Assembly: GCA_036559705.1 (NCBI GenBank) | Contig: DATBSP010000031.1 | Location: 1-64,000, forward strand | DNA length: 64,000 nt | Direction: 5' to 3' | From: Hyphomicrobium_A sp036559705 | GTDB taxonomy: Bacteria; Pseudomonadota; Alphaproteobacteria; Rhizobiales; Hyphomicrobiaceae | Shown: piece after piece, positions 34,943 through 43,588 of the stretch | Position numbering within the stretch: the stretch's first letter is position 1 | Layout of the letters: the number at the start of each line of letters is the position of its first letter | Position numbers and translations under genes: made by a program | The notes under the pieces: generated by a model | Told to the model about the DNA's origin: nothing | Database searches by the model: none | Seen by the model: only the letters and a program-made list of their open reading frames with translations

Positions 34943-36094
34943 ATGCACCAAGAGGCGAGCCAACTGCGCTGGGAACAGCGTATCCGCAGCGAACTGCCGC
35001 TCGTTGCCGGCGCGCTGACGCTTGGCTTGTTCCTCATCTACGGGCATGCGTGGCTCGCAGATCCGGCGCAGTTCCTCGAGCGCGGCGTGCTGTTCGCGTG
35101 GTTGCTGGCCGCCATCGCGGGCTGCATCTTCGGCGTCGTTCGTCACGCGGACGCGTTGGCCGAGCTTCTCGGCGAACCGCTTGGCACGCTCATCCTCACC
35201 ATCTCCGTCATCCTCATCGAGGTGTCCCTCATTGCCGCGGTGATGCTCGAAGGCGTGACCGACCCGACGCTGGCGCGCGACACGATGTTCGCCGTCATCA
35301 TGATCATGATGAATGGCATGGTCGGCGCTTGCCTGCTCTCCGGGGGGCTCGTACACGTGCAGCAGGAGTACAACCTTGAAGGAGCGCGCGCCTATCTCGC
35401 AGTGCTCATTCCGCTCTCGGCCATTGCCCTGATCCTGCCCAACCGCACGCTTTCGACAGCACTCGAAGGCGCGTTGAATTTCTGGCAAGTGTTGCTGTTC
35501 TCGGCGGCAACCATCGTACTCTATGCGATCTTCCTGGCCCTGCAGACCATGCGGCACCGCCACTTCTTTCAAGAGCTGGGGGCCGTTGCCGAAGAGTGCG
35601 CCGAATTGCGAGAAGACGCATCGGCCGCGATCGAGCAACGGGCAAGCGTCACCACGCATGCGGTTCTGCTTCTGCTAACGATGGTGCCGATCGTCGGCCT
35701 CGCCAAATATCTCGCGGTGATGGTCGAGCAGGGCATCCACGCGCTCGACGTCCCGGCCTCCGTCGGCGGCACGCTCATCGCTGCGCTGATACTCGCCCCG
35801 GAAAGCATCACGGCGCTCAAGGCGGCGATGGCCAACAAACTGCAGCGCTCGATCAACCTGTGTCTAGGCTCGGCGCTATCGACCGTCGCCTTGACGGTGC
35901 CGCTGGTGTTGATGATCGGCCTTGCCACTGGGCAGACTGTCACGCTGGGTCTCGAGGACGAGAACCTGCTTTTGCTGGTGTTGACGCTGATGGTGAGCAT
36001 GCTCACCTTCAGTGGCGCCCGCACCAACGTCCTACACGGGGCAGTGCACCTACTGCTGTTCTTCACCTACCTCGTGCTTATCTTCAACCCATGA
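34943..36094 (+). CDS. ChaA-type Ca2+(Na+,K+)/H+ antiporter
   Basis: 383 residues with about 11 membrane segments. The cation/Ca2+ exchanger repeats are recognisable: GEPLGTLILTISVILIEV in the first half and LAPESITALKAAMANKLQRSIN in the second, each with the acidic residue needed for ion transport. The match to ChaA is better than to CaxA. It has no obvious operon partner; the preceding stretch of about 190 bases holds a possible promoter region but no convincing motif. Confidence 0.88.
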   Translation: MHQEASQLRWEQRIRSELPLVAGALTLGLFLIYGHAWLADPAQFLERGVLFAWLLAAIAGCIFGVVRHADALAELLGEPLGTLILTISVILIEVSLIAAVMLEGVTDPTLARDTMFAVIMIMMNGMVGACLLSGGLVHVQQEYNLEGARAYLAVLIPLSAIALILPNRTLSTALEGALNFWQVLLFSAATIVLYAIFLALQTMRHRHFFQELGAVAEECAELREDASAAIEQRASVTTHAVLLLLTMVPIVGLAKYLAVMVEQGIHALDVPASVGGTLIAALILAPESITALKAAMANKLQRSINLCLGSALSTVALTVPLVLMIGLATGQTVTLGLEDENLLLLVLTLMVSMLTFSGARTNVLHGAVHLLLFFTYLVLIFNP

Positions 36095-36177
36095 CGCTGC
36101 GCGTGCAAAATGCACGGCCGCGGCCGAAGGCCGTATTTAACCGCCCCGGCTAGTCTGCGTGCGCCGACAGAGAGGCG

Positions 36178-36915
36178 ATGATGGACGAAGCGACCCAACG
36201 AACGCCCGCCGCCGCAGCCGATGCAACGGCGCTGGAGATCTTCCAGAACCAGTGGGAGGTCTATCGCAAGTTCCTGAAGTACGACTATTTGCAAAACGCC
36301 GAGGCGTGCGCCGCCCTGCACCGTTTTCTCACGGGGGAAGTATCGCGCCCCTACCGCTTTCTCGATCTTGCCTGCGGGGACGCCAGCGGCATTGTGACGG
36401 CCCTTAAGGCAACGCCGATCGAGCTCTATCGCGGCGTCGATCTTTCGGCACCGGCGCTGGCGCTAGCGCACGACAACCTGGCCGCGCTGCCCTGCGCGGT
36501 GCAGCTCGATGAAGCCGATTTCAGCACCGTTATGCGTGGTCTGCAGACTGCGGAGGACATTGTCTGGATCAGCCTGTCGCTGCACCACCTCGACACCGAC
36601 GCCAAGCTTGCGTTCATGCGCGAGGCTCGCTCCGGGATCGATCCCAAGGGGGCTTTTCTTGTCTACGAGCCGACACGCCGCGATGGCGAAGAGCGTCCAG
36701 CGTACCTCGACCGGCTCGAGGACATCGGACGGCGACAATGGACCGAGCTGACTGCGACCGAGTTCGCCGAGGGCATAAAGCACGTTCGTACGTGCGATCT
36801 GCCCGAGACGGTGTCCGGGTGGCAGCGCCTCGGGCATGAGGCCGGCTTTTCTTCGTCGCGCGAGCTGTACAAGTCGCCGACCGATCTGTTCCGGCTATTC
36901 CTCTATCGGCCTTGA
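36178..36915 (+). CDS. SAM-dependent methyltransferase
   Basis: 245 residues. Motif I is FLDLACGDASGIV, followed by YRGVDLSAPALA and the post-I acidic loop, then VWISLSLHHLDTDAKLAFM. GAGAGG precedes two adjacent ATGs (36178 and 36181). Substrate unknown. It lies about 80 bases after the ChaA-type gene. Confidence 0.8.
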   Translation: MMDEATQRTPAAAADATALEIFQNQWEVYRKFLKYDYLQNAEACAALHRFLTGEVSRPYRFLDLACGDASGIVTALKATPIELYRGVDLSAPALALAHDNLAALPCAVQLDEADFSTVMRGLQTAEDIVWISLSLHHLDTDAKLAFMREARSGIDPKGAFLVYEPTRRDGEERPAYLDRLEDIGRRQWTELTATEFAEGIKHVRTCDLPETVSGWQRLGHEAGFSSSRELYKSPTDLFRLFLYRP

Positions 36916-37111
36916 GCCGCCTTGCTTTTTGCACTGACACGCGCCATATAGCCAGAGCCGGTGCGATCCGAGGTGGACCGCGCCCTCACGTTTTGGATTG
37001 AGATTAAGCGCGCCACCGGCCGTTTGCCTTACCCAAATCACTGAGACTCCGCGCGTTGGCGAGCCGCGCGGCGATTGGCTTTAAAAGCGCGCCGGTTGGA
37101 AAAATACACTT

Positions 37112-37327
37112 ATGGATCGTATCACTGGCACCGTGAAGTTCTTCAACTTCTCCAAGGGCTTTGGCTTCGTGCAGCCGGCCGATGGCTCGAAGGATGTGTT
37201 CCTTCACGTGAGCGCGCTCGAGCGCGCTGGCATCAACGGCCTCAACGAGGGCGACAAGATCACCTTCGTGGTTGAGGACGATCGCCGTGGCCGCGGCAAG
37301 CAGGCCGCCCAGATCGAGCTGGCCTAA
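37112..37327 (+). CDS. Cold-shock-domain protein
   Basis: 71 residues, a single cold-shock domain. RNP1 reads KGFGFV and RNP2 reads DVFLHVSAL, the two RNA-binding motifs. It is an RNA chaperone of the CspA type. The 190-base upstream region contains a GC-rich 7-bp stem (37054-37076) that could act as a structured leader. A strong terminator follows 25 bases after the stop, so the gene is monocistronic. Confidence 0.95.
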   Translation: MDRITGTVKFFNFSKGFGFVQPADGSKDVFLHVSALERAGINGLNEGDKITFVVEDDRRGRGKQAAQIELA

Positions 37328-37352
37328 CGTCCCCCCGACGTTTGACACTACC

Positions 37353-37386
37353 GAATGCCGCCGGTCTCCCGGCGGCATTCTTGTTT
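37353..37386 (+). terminator. Rho-independent terminator of the cold-shock gene
   Basis: A perfect 12-bp stem (gaatgccgccgg / ccggcggcattc) with a TCTC loop is followed by TTGTTT. It begins 25 bases after the stop and ends just before the convergent methyltransferase gene. Confidence 0.9.
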
Positions 37387-37397
37387 ATACGACCTGT

Positions 37398-38201
37398 TCA
37401 CGCGACAGGCCGGCGCGCGATGATGGCAACGCTCTCGACAATTTCCGGAAATGCTCCATCGGGCGCGATGGCAAGCATGCGCGCTCGCACCTGCGCCTCG
37501 TAGTCGGCGCGGCCATTCTCGCCGAGCGCCGCTGGGGAATTAGCCGAGAATGACAGGGCTCGCGCGACGACCTCTTCGATGCGGGCAGTGCGCGCCTCGA
37601 ATACCGAGATCCGTTCGACGCTGCTGAAGGCGCTGCGCAGGAGCACGCTTGTGTGCTCCTCCCACGCCTCGCTCTTGCGCCAGCGATAGAAGTCATCGAA
37701 GCGGCCGTGCGAAGTGCGCAGCTCCTCGAATTGCTCGTGCCACCGCGTCGTCGCTGATGGGTGGAGCTCAGTGTTGACGAGGGCGACCGCCCCGCCCGGT
37801 GCGATCAATTCATCGAGGCGCGTCAGCGTTGCCTCGCGATCCATCCAGTGAAACGCGCGGGCGATGGTAACGAGGCTCAACGGCGCCAGGCCGGCATCGA
37901 GATCGAACGAGGAGCCGACGCGCCATTCGATGTCGAGCCCGGCGACTTTCGCCGCCTGCGCTGCCGCAGCGATCATCGCCGGATCGGCGTCCATACCGAT
38001 TGTCGTTCCGCAGTAGCGCGATAACGGCAGTGTCAGCGAACCCGGCCCGCAACCGAGATCGAGCACGCGCGAACTCGCGCCGAGCTCCGTGTCGCGGGCG
38101 AGCCAGGCGATCAGCCGCTCGGCATAGGCCGGCCGCCCGTTGATGTAGTGGGGGATCGCCGAGGTGAAGCGGTTGGGATCGTAGGGTGCGATCAGTGCCA
38201 T
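37398..38201 (-). CDS. SAM-dependent methyltransferase
   Basis: 267 residues. Motif I is RVLDLGCGPGSLTLPLS, followed by GMDADPAMI and ARAFHWMDREATL. The start (APYDPNRFTSAIPHYINGRPAY) resembles the small-molecule methyltransferase group that reads Y-N-x-R-P-x-Y near the N-terminus. Substrate unknown. Convergent with the cold-shock gene. Confidence 0.82.
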   Translation of the reverse strand: MALIAPYDPNRFTSAIPHYINGRPAYAERLIAWLARDTELGASSRVLDLGCGPGSLTLPLSRYCGTTIGMDADPAMIAAAAQAAKVAGLDIEWRVGSSFDLDAGLAPLSLVTIARAFHWMDREATLTRLDELIAPGGAVALVNTELHPSATTRWHEQFEELRTSHGRFDDFYRWRKSEAWEEHTSVLLRSAFSSVERISVFEARTARIEEVVARALSFSANSPAALGENGRADYEAQVRARMLAIAPDGAFPEIVESVAIIARRPVA

Positions 38202-38312
38202 GCGGAGGTGCCATCGATAACGACGCTGTGTCGTTAGCTAGGACGTGGCACGGTGCAGGACAATGGCCGCAAGACCGCGTTTTGGCGGTCGACGAGCCGA
38301 CCCGGTCGCGGG

Positions 38313-38567
38313 CTACTTATGTACGGGACGGACTACGGAGATAATGTTCGTCTGCACGATGCCCTCGACCGGCGAGATTTTCGCAAGGATCGCCGTGTTG
38401 GCTTGGGCGCTGGTCTTGCAGTCTAGCTGGGCAACGATCTTGTCGTCGGCCAGCACGACGACATTGGCGAAATGGCAGTCGCCGAGCTCGAGGGCCTTCA
38501 ACGCATCGGCGGTATCGGCGGCATTGGCCGAGCGCAGCAATTCAATGAAGAGATAGACGTTGACCAT
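38313..38567 (-). CDS. Stand-alone Lrp/AsnC ligand-binding domain
   Basis: 84 residues that match only the effector-binding (RAM) half of Lrp/AsnC regulators: VNVYLFIELL at the start, a middle FANVVVLADDKIVAQLDC strand-turn-strand, and the end ISPVEGIVQTNIISVV, where the last part (VEGI..T.T.IV) is the family hallmark. There is no helix-turn-helix. Such small stand-alone proteins form octamers or decamers and sense amino acids; the ligand here is unknown. GGGAGTGAG precedes the ATG. Confidence 0.75.
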   Translation of the reverse strand: MVNVYLFIELLRSANAADTADALKALELGDCHFANVVVLADDKIVAQLDCKTSAQANTAILAKISPVEGIVQTNIISVVRPVHK

Positions 38568-38674
38568 AATCTCACTCCCGGCCGGCGGCACTTAAGTGCC
38601 CTGCACGGTTAACGTGCACGGACCGCGTCGGATCCGCGCGACGGAGCGAAACGCGGTTTTCCAGGCTAGCGTCG

Positions 38675-38845
38675 TCAGCCTTCGGCGGCGGTCTTGGCAC
38701 CGCGCCTCAGACCGGAGAGCTTCTTCAAGCGCTTGCGGGCACCGGCGGTGTTGCCCTGGATGCGTGTCTTTGTGGTCCGCGCAATGGCGCGCTTGGCCTT
38801 TTTCTTGCGGGTCTCGACGTTGCGGAGGCTGCGTGTGCTGCTCAT
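38675..38845 (-). CDS. Small, very basic hypothetical protein
   Basis: 56 residues, nearly all Lys, Arg, Ala, Thr and Ser (ETRKKKAKRAIARTTKTR), with a pI well above 10. It lacks cysteine and membrane segments. It could be nucleic-acid binding, but this is a guess from charge only. GAAGG lies just before the ATG. A longer GTG start 12 bases upstream is possible. The absence of strand conflict and the ribosome site support it as a gene. Confidence 0.45.
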   Translation of the reverse strand: MSSTRSLRNVETRKKKAKRAIARTTKTRIQGNTAGARKRLKKLSGLRRGAKTAAEG

Positions 38846-38954
38846 TGCCTTCACCAAAATGAGGGGTTGGCGCTTGCAGCCGCGGCGGCCCTCGAAGCGC
38901 GAAGCGGCTCGTCTAGGTCATCTTGGCGCGGCGCGCAAGGGCCACGTCGAGTGG

Positions 38955-38972
38955 TTGACATAAAACCGTAAC
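38955..38972 (+). promoter_or_regulatory. Candidate PHO box upstream of btaAB
   Basis: TTGACAT-aaaa-CCGTAAC matches the 7-4-7 PhoB-box layout (consensus CTGTCAT-n4-CTGTMAY) at most positions. It lies about 70 bases before the btaA ATG. Since betaine lipids replace phospholipids under phosphate limitation in other alphaproteobacteria, PhoB activation is a natural inference. The first half also reads as a -35 element. Confidence 0.5.
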
Positions 38973-39043
38973 AAGACTCCCTTAGCCGAACCGGTCGTAC
39001 GCCAAGCGGCGTAAGCGCCGCCAAAAACGGCAAATGGGGAAGC

Positions 39044-40306
39044 ATGGCCTCAACTCAGGACGCCATCGCTGCTGAGGAAGCTCCTCTGCGGCGCCAACGC
39101 AACAAGCGCCTGCGCCAGGCGGTACATCGCCACAAGGCGGTGACGCGGCAGGGCATCCAGGAGCGGCTATTCACCCTCGCTTTCAGCGGTCTAGTCTATC
39201 CGCAGATCTGGGAAGACCCGGTTCTCGATCTCGAGGCACTGAGCCTCAAGGAGGGTGAGCGCCTCGTCGCTATCGCCTCAGGCGGTTGCAATGTGCTGAG
39301 CTACCTCGCTGCAGCGCCGATTTCGGTCACTGCTATCGACCTCAACCCGGCACACGTCGCCCTCAATAAACTGAAGTTGGCGGCGCTCGCGCACCTTCCA
39401 GACTACGCCGCGTTCCGCACTTTCTTTGCCGACGCCAACCGCAAGCAGAACATTGAAGCCTACTTCGATTACCTTTGCCCGCATCTCGACGCGGCAACCC
39501 GCAAATACTGGGAATCGCGTGACCGCGTCGGCCGCCGCCGCATCGGCTACTTCGGCTCTAACGTTTATCGCCACGGCTTACTCGGGAATTTCATCGGCGC
39601 TGGGCATCTCCTGGCGCGCGCCCACGGCAAGAACCCGCGCCTCCTCCTGGCCGCGAGGACGCGCGTCGAGCAGCGCCGCATTTTCGAGAGCGAGCTCGCG
39701 CCGCTGTTCCGCAAGCGCCACATCCGCTGGCTGCTCGACAAGCCGTCGGCACTGTTCGGCCTCGGCATCCCTCCCTCGCAGTTCACTGCCCTCAAAGGCG
39801 ACCAAGCAAGCATGGCGGACGTGCTGCTCGCCCGTCTCGAGCGCCTCGCCTGCGACTTCGACTTGAAAGACAATTACTTCGCCTGGCAGGCCTTCGGACG
39901 CCGCTATGCCACGAACGATCGCGCGCCACTGCCGCCCTATCTGCAGCGCGAGAACTTCGCGAGGCTGCGCAAGCGCACCTCCGACATGACCGTGGTGCAC
40001 GCCTCGTTCACCGAGCATCTCGCCGCTCAGCCGGCGGCCTCGGTCGACGCCTACGTGCTGCTCGATGCGCAGGACTGGATGACCGACGAGCAGCTCGGCG
40101 CGCTGTGGAGCGAGATCGTGCGCACGGCAAAGCCCGGGGGGCGCATCATCTTCCGCACTGCTGGCGAGGAAACGATCCTCCCGGGGCGCGTGCCCGACGC
40201 GATTCTGCGACGGTTCTCGTACGACCGCGAGCGTTGCCGCGAGATGACCAGCCGCGATCGTTCATCGATCTATGGCGGCTTCCATCTCTATACGCTCGCC
40301 AGCTGA
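39044..40306 (+). CDS. btaA: SAM:diacylglycerol 3-amino-3-carboxypropyltransferase (BtaA)
   Basis: 420 residues of the DUF3419/BtaA family. It transfers the 3-amino-3-carboxypropyl group from S-adenosylmethionine to diacylglycerol to make diacylglyceryl homoserine. Visible blocks are FTLAFSGLVYPQIWEDPVLD, the SAM-binding VAIASGGCNVLSYL with AIDLNP downstream, and VLLDAQDWMTDEQL near the C-terminus. GGGGAAG precedes the ATG. It is followed 12 bases later by btaB, so the two form an operon for betaine lipid DGTS; the candidate PHO box upstream suggests induction by phosphate shortage. Confidence 0.9.
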   Translation: MASTQDAIAAEEAPLRRQRNKRLRQAVHRHKAVTRQGIQERLFTLAFSGLVYPQIWEDPVLDLEALSLKEGERLVAIASGGCNVLSYLAAAPISVTAIDLNPAHVALNKLKLAALAHLPDYAAFRTFFADANRKQNIEAYFDYLCPHLDAATRKYWESRDRVGRRRIGYFGSNVYRHGLLGNFIGAGHLLARAHGKNPRLLLAARTRVEQRRIFESELAPLFRKRHIRWLLDKPSALFGLGIPPSQFTALKGDQASMADVLLARLERLACDFDLKDNYFAWQAFGRRYATNDRAPLPPYLQRENFARLRKRTSDMTVVHASFTEHLAAQPAASVDAYVLLDAQDWMTDEQLGALWSEIVRTAKPGGRIIFRTAGEETILPGRVPDAILRRFSYDRERCREMTSRDRSSIYGGFHLYTLAS

Positions 40307-40318
40307 GGGCAAAAGCGC

Positions 40319-40975
40319 GTGGCCAATTCCGGCGTGTCGGCCGCCCAGCACATGGACGCGATCTACCGCTACCAGCGGTATGTCTACGATCTAACGCGCA
40401 AATTCTATCTGCTCGGCCGCGATCGGCTCATCGATGAGCTGGCGCCGCCGCGCGCCGGCCGCGTACTCGAGATCGCCTGCGGCACCGGGCGCAATCTGAT
40501 CGGCGCCGCGCGCCACTATCCCGAGGCCCGCTTTTACGGCTTCGATATCTCGGAGGCGATGCTCGACACCGCGCGCGCGCAGGTCCGCAAGGCTGGCCTC
40601 GAGCAGCGCATCCGCATAGCCGCGGGCGACGCAACGGACTTTTCCGCCGAGCGACTGTTCGGCGTCGCCGCCTTCGATCGCATTTTCATCTCCTATGCCT
40701 TGTCGATGATCCCACCCTGGCGGCCTGCGCTACAGCACGCGCTGGGCGCACTTGCTCCGGGCGGGCGTCTGCTAATCGTCGATTTCGGAACGCAGTCGAG
40801 GCTGCCGCGCTGGTTCAAGCGCACGTTGCGTGGATGGCTGGCGCAATTCTCGGTCGAGCCGCGCGATGCGCTTGCCGTTGAGCTGGCGCGTATTGCTGCC
40901 ATGCCCGGCTTCAGTGTGCGTCACACGCAGCTTTACCGCGGCTATGCCGTCTATGCGGTGATTACCAATAGCTGA
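40319..40975 (+). CDS. btaB: Diacylglyceryl homoserine N-methyltransferase (BtaB)
   Basis: 218 residues. A Rossmann methyltransferase with motif I RVLEIACGTGRNLIGAA, then FYGFDISEAML and FISYALSMIPPW. BtaB methylates diacylglyceryl homoserine three times to give DGTS; the assignment rests mainly on its place 12 bases after btaA. The N-terminus (HMDAIYRYQRYVYDLTRKFYL) is the family start. GTG is the start codon, with GAGGG about 10 bases upstream. Confidence 0.88.
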   Translation: MANSGVSAAQHMDAIYRYQRYVYDLTRKFYLLGRDRLIDELAPPRAGRVLEIACGTGRNLIGAARHYPEARFYGFDISEAMLDTARAQVRKAGLEQRIRIAAGDATDFSAERLFGVAAFDRIFISYALSMIPPWRPALQHALGALAPGGRLLIVDFGTQSRLPRWFKRTLRGWLAQFSVEPRDALAVELARIAAMPGFSVRHTQLYRGYAVYAVITNS

Positions 40976-40981
40976 GCGCCG

Positions 40982-41500
40982 TCAGTGGTGCGTCAGCCAC
41001 TTGAGCCCGTAAAAACTCGGCGCGATGACGCCGGCGGCCCAGATGAACGCCGACGTCACGTTGGCGATCTGAAACGCGAGATGCGGCATCGCCGCCATGC
41101 CGGCGATGACCGGGATGACGGCGCGCACGGGCCCGAAAAAGTGCCCGAGGAATACGCCGAAGATCCCATACTTCTCGAAAAACACTTCGCCCCGCTGCAT
41201 CATGTTCGGGTAGTCGCGGAAGGGCCAGAAGCTGGTGATCTGATCCTTGAAATAGAACCCCAGCCAATAGGAGAGGGCATAGCCGAGCGAGCCGCCGAGC
41301 CAAGCAGCAAAGACGACGGTCCATACGTCGATGCCGCTCGCCCCAAGCAGTCCGCCGATGGCGACGAGGATCACGGTCGAGGGCAGGAACAGCGACACGA
41401 AGGCCAGGCTTTCGCCAAACGCGAGCAGGAATGCGACCGGGGCCGCCCACGCCTGGTTGGCCTGCACGAAAGCAACGATCGCATCGATGTAGGGCTGCAT
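40982..41500 (-). CDS. DedA/SNARE-associated family membrane protein
   Basis: 172 residues, five to six hydrophobic segments. DedA signatures are visible: FGESLAFVSLFLPSTVIL at the N-terminal end and FGVFLGHFFGPVRAVIPVIAGMAAM, containing the conserved Arg-Pro motif. The family flips or transports lipid intermediates such as undecaprenyl phosphate in some bacteria. It is convergent with btaB, their stops only a few bases apart. Confidence 0.88.
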   Translation of the reverse strand: MQPYIDAIVAFVQANQAWAAPVAFLLAFGESLAFVSLFLPSTVILVAIGGLLGASGIDVWTVVFAAWLGGSLGYALSYWLGFYFKDQITSFWPFRDYPNMMQRGEVFFEKYGIFGVFLGHFFGPVRAVIPVIAGMAAMPHLAFQIANVTSAFIWAAGVIAPSFYGLKWLTHH

Positions 41501-41546
41501 ATAGCTACGCGTCTTTCTTACAATGGCGGAAGTCGAGAGGCGCGGC

Positions 41547-41987
41547 TCATGCTTTGCGGCACCGGCGCTTGATCTCGGCGGCCAGTTCGCGCGACACTTC
41601 GCCCGCCAGCATGATGCCGCGCGAGACTTGCGCGGGCGTCAGATTGCCCGCTCCGCGCAGAACCCCGGGGGCGCGGTCGGCCTCGTTCTTGCCGTGAGCG
41701 AGCTCATCACAGGTGAGATCTTTCTTCTTGCTCTTCAGGGCGAACAGGCGGACGCCGGAGGCATAGGCCTCGGCCGGGGCATGGGCTTTCACCCAGGTGC
41801 GGTCCTGGTCGTCCACAAGGTAGCGCAGCGTTCGCTGCCGTTTGGCCACGCAGTCGGTCGAGTCATCGACGCAGGTGAGGCCTGAGTTTGACCCAGTGGA
41901 GACATTGGGACCGGTACAACCCACAGGCGCGACGGGGGCAAAAAGCAAAAGCAGGACCGGCAGGTTCCGGCGGCGGTAGAGAATCAT
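41547..41987 (-). CDS. Secreted protein or lipoprotein, function unknown
   Basis: 146 residues. An N-terminal hydrophobic stretch (LPVLLLLFAPVAPVGC) ends in Cys, compatible with lipid attachment although the lipobox is weak (Pro at -3). Mature part has CVDDSTDCVAKRQRTLRYL and a conserved-looking DRTWVKAHAPAEAYASGVRLFA block, and ends RCRKA. The type recurs in Rhizobiales without known function. It lies about 45 bases upstream of dedA on the same strand. Confidence 0.6.
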   Translation of the reverse strand: MILYRRRNLPVLLLLFAPVAPVGCTGPNVSTGSNSGLTCVDDSTDCVAKRQRTLRYLVDDQDRTWVKAHAPAEAYASGVRLFALKSKKKDLTCDELAHGKNEADRAPGVLRGAGNLTPAQVSRGIMLAGEVSRELAAEIKRRCRKA

Positions 41988-42083
41988 TCTCGCTCCCTTG
42001 TCGGCGCGCCGTTACAGCCCGTAGAAGGCTCCCAAGGCGACGTCAAGGCGAAACGGGCGGCCGCCACGAGGAAAGGTCTCAGC

Positions 42084-43058
42084 ATGGCGCACGCAATCCG
42101 CATCCACGCTCCCGGCGGCTCGGAAGTGCTGAAATGGGAGGCGATCGAGGTCGGGGAGCCGGGTCTGGGAGAAGTGCGGTTGCGCCAAAATGCCGTGGGC
42201 CTCAACTACATCGACGTCTATCACCGCAGCGGGCTCTACAAGCTAGCGGAGTTCCCGGCCATTATCGGCATGGAAGGCGCTGGGACGGTCGAAGCCGTCG
42301 GCCCGGGCGTGACCGAATTGAAGGTCGGCGACCGCGTCGCCTATGCCGGTGTCCTCGGCGCCTATGCCGACGAGCGGCTGATCCCCGCTGACCGCCTCGT
42401 CAAGCTGCCCGATAGCATCGACGACATTACCGCTGCCGCTATGATGCTACAGGGCATGACGGCCCGCTACCTGTTGCGCGAGACCTATCGCTGCGCACCC
42501 GAGACCGTGCTGCTGTTCCACGCCGCGGCGGGCGGCGTCGGTCTCATCGTCTGCCAGTGGGCGAAGGAGATCGGCGCGGCGATGATCGGCACCGTCGGCT
42601 CGGAGGAGAAGGCCCAGCTCGCCAAGGCGGCCGGCTGCACCCACGTGATCAACTACCGCGCCGAGGACTATGTAGCGCGTGTGCGCGAGATCACCGGCGG
42701 CGTTGGCTGTGACGTCGTCTATGACGGGGTCGGCAAGGATACCTTTCCTTCATCGCTCGACTGTCTGAAGCCGAGGGGCTTGTGGGTCAGCTTCGGCAAT
42801 GCCTCGGGGCCGGTGCCGCCGTTCGACCTGCAGATCCTTTCGGCCAAGGGCTCTCTCTATGCGACCCGCCCGACGGTCATGACCTACACGGCGCGGCGCG
42901 AGGACCTCCTTGCCAACGCAAAGGAGCTTTTCGAGGTGGTTGGCAGTGGCGCCGTCGAGATCGCGGCAAGCCGCACCTATCCGCTACGTGAAGCGGCTCA
43001 GGCTCACGGCGACTTGGAAGCGCGCAAGACCACCGGATCAATCGTTCTCATCCCTTGA
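42084..43058 (+). CDS. NADPH:quinone oxidoreductase (zeta-crystallin type)
   Basis: 324 residues, medium-chain dehydrogenase fold without structural zinc. The first half has QNAVGLNYIDVYHRSGLY and AIIGMEGAGTVEAVGPGV; the nucleotide-binding loop is LLFHAAAGGVGLIVCQWAK, and DVVYDGVGKDTF is family-typical. One-electron reduction of quinones with NADPH is the family activity. Preceding lipoprotein and this gene are divergent. Confidence 0.92.
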   Translation: MAHAIRIHAPGGSEVLKWEAIEVGEPGLGEVRLRQNAVGLNYIDVYHRSGLYKLAEFPAIIGMEGAGTVEAVGPGVTELKVGDRVAYAGVLGAYADERLIPADRLVKLPDSIDDITAAAMMLQGMTARYLLRETYRCAPETVLLFHAAAGGVGLIVCQWAKEIGAAMIGTVGSEEKAQLAKAAGCTHVINYRAEDYVARVREITGGVGCDVVYDGVGKDTFPSSLDCLKPRGLWVSFGNASGPVPPFDLQILSAKGSLYATRPTVMTYTARREDLLANAKELFEVVGSGAVEIAASRTYPLREAAQAHGDLEARKTTGSIVLIP

Positions 43059-43297
43059 TATCCGGGCAACCGCCGCCTTCTGCGGCTATGGTTAGCCGCC
43101 GGTAACCATGTTCGTGAAGAGGTGATTGCGACGTGCGCAGAAGCGACCCGTTTGCGCCGATTTGATGCGCATTTCGGGCGCCCGTTCACATCTCGACGCT
43201 TTGGCCATTTACCAGTTCTCATAAGCTCACTGACATCCTTGTTTCAGCGCTCGAGCGGGCATTCCGCCGGCATGTATGGCGTACGGGCGGGACTGTC

Positions 43298-43567
43298 ATG
43301 GCACGTTTAGAACTATCGTCTCACGGTATTGAGGAGAGCACCGACTACGGCTCGACGCCGGATGCTCTTTTCCAACTCGGCCTTATGTATTGCGTAGGCC
43401 GGGATGTGGAACTCGATCTGGTCCAGGCGCACAAGTGGTTCAATCTCGCGGCGATGCGCGGCAATGATGACGCGAAGCGCTACCGGTTCGAGATTTCCCG
43501 CGAGATGTCGAAACCGCAGATATCGCGCGCACAGCGTCTCGCCCGCGAGTGGATCGCCACGCAATAA
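43298..43567 (+). CDS. Small SEL1-repeat protein
   Basis: 89 residues with one SEL1-like repeat: DALFQLGLMYCVGRDVELDLVQAHKWFNLAAMRGNDDA. Small proteins of this type are common in Rhizobiales, where the C-terminal half (EISREMSKPQISRAQRLAREW) is also conserved; function unknown. About 240 bases of non-coding sequence precede it, containing no clear motif. Confidence 0.75.
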   Translation: MARLELSSHGIEESTDYGSTPDALFQLGLMYCVGRDVELDLVQAHKWFNLAAMRGNDDAKRYRFEISREMSKPQISRAQRLAREWIATQ

Positions 43568-43588
43568 TCGATTGTTGTGGACAGGAGC

